64,000 nucleotides of DNA from positions 62,001 through 126,000 of the forward strand of contig NZ_JAHWQX010000002.1 of the NCBI RefSeq assembly GCF_019334345.1. Reading direction: 5' to 3'. Each line of letters starts with the position of its first letter. Within the stretch, counting starts at the first letter, position 1. Under the pieces are notes generated by a model that made no database searches, was not told the DNA's origin, and saw nothing but the letters and a program-made list of their open reading frames with translations. Both the position numbers and the translations under genes were made by a program. This DNA is from Neohoeflea coraliihabitans. GTDB lineage: Bacteria; Pseudomonadota; Alphaproteobacteria; Rhizobiales; Rhizobiaceae. Of the stretch, positions 58,338 to 64,000 are shown piece by piece.

Positions 58338-58931
58338 ATGGCTGCACTTGATCTCTACATGATCCGCCATGGCGAGACCGATTATAATCGCGAGGGCCGG
58401 CTGCAGGGTGCCCGCGATATTCCGCTGAATGCCCTCGGCCGCCGGCAAGCGGCGCAGAACGGCCAGGCGCTCGCCGCCCTGCCCGGTTTCGATGCCTCAA
58501 GATTTGACTGGATCGCCAGCCCGCTGTCCCGCACCCGCGAGACCATGGAGCTGTTGCGGCAAGGGGCCGGACTCGAGGCGGCGGGCTACCGCATTGTCCC
58601 GGAACTGATCGAGGTCTGTTTCGGCGATTGGGAAGGGTTCACGCTGGCTGACATCGAAGCCGAAACGCCCGGCACGATTGCCGAGCGGGAGGCCGCGAAA
58701 TGGCACTTCCGCCCGCCGGGAGCCGCGGCCGAGAGTTACGAGGTGATGGCGCAGCGGGTCGAGGGTTTTCTGGCAACGCTCCGGCAACCGGCGGTGATCG
58801 TTGCGCATGGCGGAACGATCCGCTCGATCTTTCAGCGGGTTGCCGGACTGCCGGAAGCCGAGGCGGCGATGATGGAGATTCCGCAGGACCGGATCCTGCA
58901 GATCAAGGGCAACCAGGTCGCCTGGCTTTGA
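58338..58931 (+). CDS. Phosphoglycerate mutase-like histidine phosphatase
   Basis: The 197-residue protein has the histidine phosphatase motif RHGETDYN with the nucleophilic His10. It also has SPLSRTRETM, EVCFGDWEG and VAHGGTIRS. This family includes phosphoglycerate mutase, alpha-ribazole phosphatase and other phosphatases; the substrate is not determined. ATG 58338 was chosen because upstream residues lie beyond the fabI stop and are not conserved-looking. It follows fabI and may be cotranscribed. Confidence 0.83.
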   Translation: MAALDLYMIRHGETDYNREGRLQGARDIPLNALGRRQAAQNGQALAALPGFDASRFDWIASPLSRTRETMELLRQGAGLEAAGYRIVPELIEVCFGDWEGFTLADIEAETPGTIAEREAAKWHFRPPGAAAESYEVMAQRVEGFLATLRQPAVIVAHGGTIRSIFQRVAGLPEAEAAMMEIPQDRILQIKGNQVAWL

Positions 58932-58935
58932 CAGC

Positions 58936-59202
58936 TCACTCGCCGTCGATGACTTCGAGATCGTTGATGACGCGCTTGCCGTCGATGACCGTATAAAAGA
59001 CGGAAACGCGCACGCCGCGCTCAAGACCCTCGAAGTTGAATTCCGACGGCGTCTGATAGCTTTCGCCGTCATCAAGGATGATGGTTGCCGTGTCGGTCGA
59101 AACCTCCTTGATCTTCGCCTCGATGTCGGCGCTCTGGGCCGAGGCGATGAGCGGCGACAAGATGGCGGAGACGGTCAAAAGAACGGCAATGGCAAAACGC
59201 AT
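58936..59202 (-). CDS. DUF1344 small exported protein
   Basis: The 88-residue protein has a signal sequence (residues 1-23, ending in ASAQSADI-like) and a short beta domain with ATIILDDGESYQTP and GVRVSVFYTVIDGKRVI. These are the DUF1344 family features common in Rhizobiales; function is unknown. ATG 59202 was chosen; the earlier start at 59220 adds no signal features. It converges with the phosphatase gene and is divergent from aroC. Confidence 0.82.
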   Translation of the reverse strand: MRFAIAVLLTVSAILSPLIASAQSADIEAKIKEVSTDTATIILDDGESYQTPSEFNFEGLERGVRVSVFYTVIDGKRVINDLEVIDGE

Positions 59203-59389
59203 GATGATTCCCTGCGGCAAACTGATTTCGTCTGTTAGACGCAGCGATTATGGCAAAATTGTCCCGCGCGACGCCGGTATGCGCGAAGCGAACCGGCGCC
59301 TTGGCATTTGACATGCCGAACGCATCCGCTAGAAGTCGGGCACGCCAGATCACGCCGGCCGAGCCCGGCCAGCCAGCCGGTACGGGGAC

Positions 59390-60484
59390 ATGTCACACAA
59401 CAGTTTCGGATACCTTTTCCGGGTCACCACCTGGGGGGAAAGCCACGGTCCCGCGATTGGCTGTGTCGTTGACGGCTGCCCGCCTGGACTGCGTTTTTCC
59501 GAGGATGAGCTGCAGCAGTGGCTCGACAAGCGCAAGCCCGGTCAGTCGCGATTCGTCACGCAACGGCGCGAGGCCGACCTCGTGCGGGTGCTCTCCGGCG
59601 CGATGCCGCAGGAAGATGGTACCTTCATTTCCACCGGCACGCCGATCTCGCTGATGATCGAGAATACCGACCAGCGGTCCAAGGACTATTCGGAGATTGC
59701 CCGGCGCTTCCGGCCCGGCCATGCCGACTACACCTATGATGTGAAATACGGGATTCGCGACTATCGTGGCGGCGGCCGCTCTTCGGCGCGCGAGACGGCA
59801 ACGCGGGTGGCAGCCGGCGGGCTGGCGCGCAAGGTGGTGCCCGGCCTGAAGGTGCGCGGCGCGCTGGTGCGCATCGGTGAACACGAGATCGACCGGTCGC
59901 GCTGGGACTGGGACGCGATCGACAGCAATCCCTTTTTCGCCCCCGATCCGGAGATTGTGCCGGTGTGGGAGAACTATCTCGACGACATCCGCAAGAAGGG
60001 CTCGTCGGTTGGCGCGGTGATCGAAATCGTCGCCGAGGGCGTGCCGGCGGGTATCGGCGCCCCGGTCTATGCCAAGCTCGATCAGGACATCGCCTCGAAC
60101 CTGATGTCGATCAATGCCGTCAAGGGCGTGGAGATCGGTAACGGTTTCGCGGCGGCGAAGATTACCGGCGAGGCCAATGCCGACGAGATGCGCATCGGCG
60201 CCGATGGCAAGCCGCAGTTTCTGTCCAACAATGCGGGTGGCATTCTCGGCGGAATCGCCACCGGCGAGCCGGTGGTGGCACGCTTTGCCGTCAAGCCAAC
60301 CTCGTCGATCCTCACCGAGCGACGGTCGGTCGATGCAGACGGCAACGAGGTTGATGTGCGCACCAAGGGGCGCCACGATCCGTGTGTCGGCATCCGCGCC
60401 GTGCCGATCGGCGAAGCGATGGTTGCCTGTGCCATCGCCGACCATTATCTCCGGGACCGCGGCCAGACCGGCCGCCTGACGTAA
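59390..60484 (+). CDS. aroC: Chorismate synthase
   Basis: AroC makes chorismate, precursor of aromatic amino acids, with reduced FMN. The 364-residue protein has [19 protein letters not shown] at the N-terminus, [29 protein letters not shown] and [17 protein letters not shown], all AroC signatures. The ATG at 59390 gives the canonical start. It is followed within 14 bases by ribB. Confidence 0.96.
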   Translation: MSHNSFGYLFRVTTWGESHGPAIGCVVDGCPPGLRFSEDELQQWLDKRKPGQSRFVTQRREADLVRVLSGAMPQEDGTFISTGTPISLMIENTDQRSKDYSEIARRFRPGHADYTYDVKYGIRDYRGGGRSSARETATRVAAGGLARKVVPGLKVRGALVRIGEHEIDRSRWDWDAIDSNPFFAPDPEIVPVWENYLDDIRKKGSSVGAVIEIVAEGVPAGIGAPVYAKLDQDIASNLMSINAVKGVEIGNGFAAAKITGEANADEMRIGADGKPQFLSNNAGGILGGIATGEPVVARFAVKPTSSILTERRSVDADGNEVDVRTKGRHDPCVGIRAVPIGEAMVACAIADHYLRDRGQTGRLT

Positions 60485-60497
60485 AGAGAATCTTTTG

Positions 60498-61595
60498 ATG
60501 AGTTATGACCAGAAACGGGTGATTGATGCATTGCGCGCCTTCGAGGCCGGCGAAATCGTTGTCGTCACCGATGATGACGGCCGCGAGAACGAAGGCGACC
60601 TGATCGTCGCCGCCGTGCACTGCACCCCGGAAAAGATGGCGTTCATCGTCCGGCATACGTCCGGCATCGTCTGTGCGCCGATGCCGCGCGAGGAAGCGCG
60701 GCGGCTCAATCTGACGGCGATGGTGGCGGAAAATGACGCACCGCATTCCACGGCGTTCACGGTCTCGGTCGATTACAAGCACGGCACCAGCACCGGCATT
60801 TCCGCCGATGATCGCACGCTGACGGTGCGCAATCTGGCCAATCCGAATGCCGGCGCCGTCGATTTCGTGCGGCCCGGCCACATCTTTCCCCTTGTGGCGC
60901 GCGAGGGCGGCGTGCTGATGCGTTCGGGACATACGGAAGCGGCCGTCGATCTTTGCCGCCTTGCCGACCTGCCGCCGATCGGGGTGATCTGCGAACTCGT
61001 CAATGATGATGGCACCGTGACGCGCGGCGAACAGGTCACGGCTTTTGCCGAGCAGCACGGGCTGAAAACGGTATCCGTTGCCGATCTGATCGCCTTCCGG
61101 CAGCGCAAGGAAACGCTGATCGAGATGGTCGAAAGCTTCGAGCAAGCGACCATCGCCGGCCCGGCCAAGGCCTATGCCTATGCGCTGCCGTGGGATCCGA
61201 TGCATCACCTTGCCATGGTGTTCGGCGACATTCGCGATGGCGAGGACGTGCCGGTGCGGCTGCATCTTGAATCGGTGGTCACCGACGTCTTCGGCCAGGA
61301 TCGGGTGATGGACACGATCATGCGGCGCATCGCTGACGAGGGCCGCGGCATCATCGTCTATCTGCGCGAAGGCTCGGTCGGCGTGGGGCATCGCGCGCCG
61401 CGGCACACATCAAGTGAGAGCGAAGCGCATGAGGAGGCCATGGCGCGCGAGAACGAATGGCGCGAGATCGGGCTTGGGGCTCAGATCCTCAGGGATCTCG
61501 GCGTGTCGTCGATCAAGCTGTTCACCTCGCGCGAGCGCCATTATGTCGGGCTGGAAGGGTTCGGCATCAAGATTTCAGCAACCGAGATCATCTGA
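60498..61595 (+). CDS. ribB: 3,4-dihydroxy-2-butanone 4-phosphate synthase with GTP cyclohydrolase II-like domain
   Basis: The N-terminal half makes the four-carbon precursor of riboflavin from ribulose 5-phosphate, with DDDGRENEGDLIVAA, PLVAREGGVLMRSGHTEA and the catalytic CELVNDDGTV. The C-terminal half resembles GTP cyclohydrolase II (RLHLESVVTDVFGQDRV, ERHYVGLEGFGI) but lacks the zinc-binding cysteine motif expected near this segment. It is therefore probably only the RibB activity. ATG 60498 was chosen over the TTG directly before it. The 365-residue gene follows aroC. Confidence 0.9.
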   Translation: MSYDQKRVIDALRAFEAGEIVVVTDDDGRENEGDLIVAAVHCTPEKMAFIVRHTSGIVCAPMPREEARRLNLTAMVAENDAPHSTAFTVSVDYKHGTSTGISADDRTLTVRNLANPNAGAVDFVRPGHIFPLVAREGGVLMRSGHTEAAVDLCRLADLPPIGVICELVNDDGTVTRGEQVTAFAEQHGLKTVSVADLIAFRQRKETLIEMVESFEQATIAGPAKAYAYALPWDPMHHLAMVFGDIRDGEDVPVRLHLESVVTDVFGQDRVMDTIMRRIADEGRGIIVYLREGSVGVGHRAPRHTSSESEAHEEAMARENEWREIGLGAQILRDLGVSSIKLFTSRERHYVGLEGFGIKISATEII

Positions 61596-61599
61596 GCAC

Positions 61600-62799
61600 T
61601 CAGGTCTCGCGCCAGTCCGGCGCGTAGGACACGCTCTTCACACCGGCGAAGCGGGCGATGCGCACCAATTCCGCCTGCAACCGATCCAGACGGCCGGTCG
61701 CGGCCCGCACACCCGGCTCGAGCCACAGGCGGCGCACGGCGAGCGTTCCGGATGCACGCTCGGCCTTCATGTCGATACGGCCGACCAGCCGGTCGCCTTC
61801 AAGCAGCGGGAAAACATAATAGCCGTAGCGTCGCTGCGCCTCCGGCACGAAAATCTCGATGCGGTAGGAAAAGCCGAACAGACGCTCGGCGCGTTTGCGA
61901 TCCCTGAGCAGCGGATCAAACGGGCTCAGCACACGCAGCCGGCGGGGCGGCTCGGGCCAGTCGCCAAGATCGCAGGACAGATCCTTGAATGCCAGTGACG
62001 CACGCCCCCTGCCATCCACTGTTTCGACCAGCACGTCCTTGAGATCCTGGGCATTTTCCGAGGCCCAGGCTTTGGCTTCCTGCGGCGTGACGAGATTCCA
62101 GAAGGCGGCAATCTCGCCCGGCGTGGCAAAACCAAGCCGCTCGAGCGCCGCGCGGCAGGACCAGTCGATAAATTCTGAATGGCTGACTTCACGTTGACGC
62201 TGCGCATCGGGGATCACGCGTTCGGCGAGATCATAGATCTTCTGGAAATTCTCGCGTCCGGCAACCGCCAGCCGGCCGGTGTGCCAGAAAAATTCCAGCG
62301 CCGTCTTGGAGGGATGCCAATGCCACCAGCCGCCGGATCTGTGGTCCTGATGCGCTTCCGCCTTCAACTGCCGCGCCATTACCGGGCCGCCTTCCGCCAC
62401 GCGGCGATAGGTTTCGGCAAAGGCGCGATCGTACCCATTGCCGCGCCACTTGCCCCAGCGCTTGCGGATCTGCGCTTCGCGACGGCGGAAATAGTGCTTC
62501 CAGTAGGGATAGAAGGCGGTCGGCAGAATGGAGGCATCGTGGGTCCAGTGTTCGAACAGCGCCCGGTCCTGTTCGAGAAGCTGGCGCAGATGCGCGCGGC
62601 GGAACGTCTGGTTGCGGGAGAACAGGATCTGATCGTGGGCGCGGGCCACGGTGGCGATGGAATCGACCTGCACGAAACCGATGTCGGTAATCAGGTCGAG
62701 AAGGCCCGCTTTCGTCAAGGCCTGGCCGGGCGCGGCGCACAGTCCCTGGCGCGTCATGAAGATACGGCGGGCAAGTTCATTGGAAAGCGCGATCGACAT
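61600..62799 (-). CDS. YcaQ-like DNA glycosylase family protein
   Basis: The 399-residue protein is a winged-helix type YcaQ/AlkX family member. It has IGFVQVDSIATVARAHDQIL (a QxD-type motif near residue 45), HWTHDASILPTAFYPYWKHYFRR and RRYGYYVFPLLEGDRLVGRID. E. coli YcaQ unhooks DNA interstrand crosslinks. ATG 62799 was chosen; the frame opens at 62814. It converges with ribB. Confidence 0.85.
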   Translation of the reverse strand: MSIALSNELARRIFMTRQGLCAAPGQALTKAGLLDLITDIGFVQVDSIATVARAHDQILFSRNQTFRRAHLRQLLEQDRALFEHWTHDASILPTAFYPYWKHYFRRREAQIRKRWGKWRGNGYDRAFAETYRRVAEGGPVMARQLKAEAHQDHRSGGWWHWHPSKTALEFFWHTGRLAVAGRENFQKIYDLAERVIPDAQRQREVSHSEFIDWSCRAALERLGFATPGEIAAFWNLVTPQEAKAWASENAQDLKDVLVETVDGRGRASLAFKDLSCDLGDWPEPPRRLRVLSPFDPLLRDRKRAERLFGFSYRIEIFVPEAQRRYGYYVFPLLEGDRLVGRIDMKAERASGTLAVRRLWLEPGVRAATGRLDRLQAELVRIARFAGVKSVSYAPDWRET

Positions 62800-62900
62800 G
62801 CGGCCACTGTGCACATGTTCCTATTTTGTTCAAGGGGTGAGCGATGCTCCTGCCGGCAGATGCGCCCTTTCGGCGGCGCGAAATTCTGCTACAAACCGGC

Positions 62901-63827
62901 ATGACCACATTTCTGTATTCCAATCCGATCTGCCTTGAGCATCTGACACCCCCCGGCCACCCGGAGCGGCCCGACCGTCTGCGGGCGCTGGAAGCGGTGT
63001 TCGAGCACGAGAACTTTGCGCCGCTGAAGCGCCTTGAAGCCCCGATGGCCGCCGAGGACAGCGTGCTGCTGGCGCATCCCGAGCGCTTCCTGGCGCGCGT
63101 CAAGGCAGCCATTCCCGAAGAAGGCCGGGCGCGCATCGACGAGGATACGTCCGTCAGCCCGCGCAGCCTCGAGGCGGCGCTGATTTCCGTTGGCGGGGCG
63201 CTTGCGGCGGTCGATGCCGTGATGGACGGCGAGACCGACAATGCCTTCGTGATGACGCGGCCGCCCGGGCACCATGCCGAGCGCGACAAGGCGATGGGGT
63301 TCTGCCTGTTCAATCAGGCAGCGATCGCGGCGCGGCACGCGCAGAAAAAATACGCCGTCGAGCGGGTGGCGATCGTCGACTGGGACGTGCACCACGGCAA
63401 CGGCACGCAGGACATCTTCTACGACGACAAGTCGGTGGTCTATTGCTCGACGCACCAGATGCCGCTTTATCCGGGCACCGGGGCGCTGAAGGAAACCGGC
63501 CAGGGCAATATCTTCAACGCGCCTCTTTCGGCGAATGACGGTTCGGACCATTTTCGCGACGCCTTCAAGAGCCGCATCCTGCCGGCGCTGGAAAATGCGC
63601 GTCCGGACCTGATCATCATTTCCGCCGGCTTTGATGCGCATCACCGCGATCCGCTCGCCGAGATCAACCTGGTGGCCGACGATTTCGACTGGGCGACCGG
63701 AAAACTGATGGATATCGCCTCGCGCTACAATGGCAACCGGGTCGTCAGCCTGCTGGAAGGCGGCTATGATCTGCTCGGGCTGGCCGAGTCGGCGGGCTCG
63801 CATGTCCTGCGTCTGATGAGAGGGTGA
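62901..63827 (+). CDS. Histone-deacetylase-family (acetoin-utilisation/polyamine-type) hydrolase
   Basis: The 308-residue protein has the HDAC fold with [11 protein letters not shown] (catalytic His pair), [16 protein letters not shown] with zinc ligands Asp and His, [15 protein letters not shown] (third ligand Asp) and LLEGGYDL with the catalytic Tyr. Bacterial relatives deacetylate polyamines or other amines; the substrate here is unknown. The frame begins at 62844; ATG 62901 fits the start [14 protein letters not shown]. It ends two bases before xseB, so the two may be cotranscribed. Confidence 0.92.
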   Translation: MTTFLYSNPICLEHLTPPGHPERPDRLRALEAVFEHENFAPLKRLEAPMAAEDSVLLAHPERFLARVKAAIPEEGRARIDEDTSVSPRSLEAALISVGGALAAVDAVMDGETDNAFVMTRPPGHHAERDKAMGFCLFNQAAIAARHAQKKYAVERVAIVDWDVHHGNGTQDIFYDDKSVVYCSTHQMPLYPGTGALKETGQGNIFNAPLSANDGSDHFRDAFKSRILPALENARPDLIIISAGFDAHHRDPLAEINLVADDFDWATGKLMDIASRYNGNRVVSLLEGGYDLLGLAESAGSHVLRLMRG

Positions 63828-63829
63828 CA

Positions 63830-64000
63830 ATGAGCGAAGCGAACGCAGTGTCCGCAATGAGTTTCGAGGCGGCGGTGGCGGAACTCGAACGCATCGTCGA
63901 TCAGCTGGAAAAGGGCGATGTGCCGCTCGACAAGTCGATCGAGATCTACGAGCGTGGCGAAGCCTTGAAAGCCCATTGCGAGAAGCTGCTTGGCGCTGCC
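63830..64000 (+). CDS. xseB: Exodeoxyribonuclease VII small subunit (partial, 3' end beyond window)
   Basis: Only the first 57 codons are inside the window. They show [45 protein letters not shown], the XseB coiled-coil pattern. With XseA it forms a nuclease that cuts single-stranded DNA from both ends. AGGGTGACA precedes the ATG at 63830, two bases after the HDAC-like stop. Confidence 0.93.
   Translation, partial: MSEANAVSAMSFEAAVAELERIVDQLEKGDVPLDKSIEIYERGEALKAHCEKLLGAA

Overview
The window is a chromosomal segment of a high-GC alphaproteobacterium, most likely of the order Hyphomicrobiales (Rhizobiales). Supporting this are a CcrM-type GANTC methyltransferase, the mutY-DUF721-dsbA-smc neighbourhood, and a cytochrome aa3 operon running ctaC-ctaD-ctaB-small membrane protein-ctaG-ctaE beside surf1, ispH, thrB and rnhA. 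IalB-like and DUF1344 proteins agree with it. The genus cannot be fixed from the sequence alone. No rRNA, tRNA, CRISPR array or intact transposase was seen.

Layout. Positions 1-10300 form a surface-polysaccharide locus. It holds a sulfotransferase with a long coiled coil (cut by the left edge), the four dTDP-L-rhamnose genes (rmlD, B, C and A), a UDP-glucose 6-dehydrogenase, a family 2 glycosyltransferase and a membrane-bound CapD/WbpM-type dehydratase. It looks like an accessory, strain-variable region. Positions 10400-19500 are a mixed metabolic stretch: a metallo-beta-lactamase-fold hydrolase, a DUF1499 membrane protein, a two-subunit aconitase X enzyme, a YeeE/YedE sulfur transporter, a zinc-ribbon metallopeptidase and pyruvate phosphate dikinase. 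Positions 19664-22030 hold a TadE/TadG pair with an in-frame stop in tadE and a CtrA-like box upstream. Positions 22031-29660 carry smc, a DsbA-like oxidoreductase, a Cfa-like methyltransferase, a DUF721 protein and mutY.

Positions 29757-41760 contain an NTF2-like protein, ccrM, a HAD phosphatase, a lipoprotein, thrC, an M16 peptidase, a GNAT acetyltransferase, a GGDEF/EAL protein, AlgH/YqgE, a stand-alone DsbD-alpha-like protein and a peroxiredoxin. Positions 41761-51450, all on the minus strand, run from ctaC down to rnhA and encode terminal oxidase subunits, heme o synthesis and oxidase assembly, followed by ispH, thrB and rnhA. Positions 51797-64000 are mostly plus strand: ialB, tldD, a polysaccharide deacetylase, pdxH (minus), a lipoprotein, a J-domain protein, fabI, a phosphoglycerate-mutase-like phosphatase, a DUF1344 protein (minus), aroC, ribB, a YcaQ-like protein (minus), an HDAC-like deacetylase and the start of xseB.

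Most of the window is conserved housekeeping synteny. The unusual parts are the left polysaccharide locus, the interrupted tadE with its CtrA-like and GANTC sites, several short tandem repeats with 10, 12 or 18 bp periods, the repeat and palindrome upstream of ccrM, and the solitary aconitase X pair. I found no clear case for a wholly new multi-gene system.
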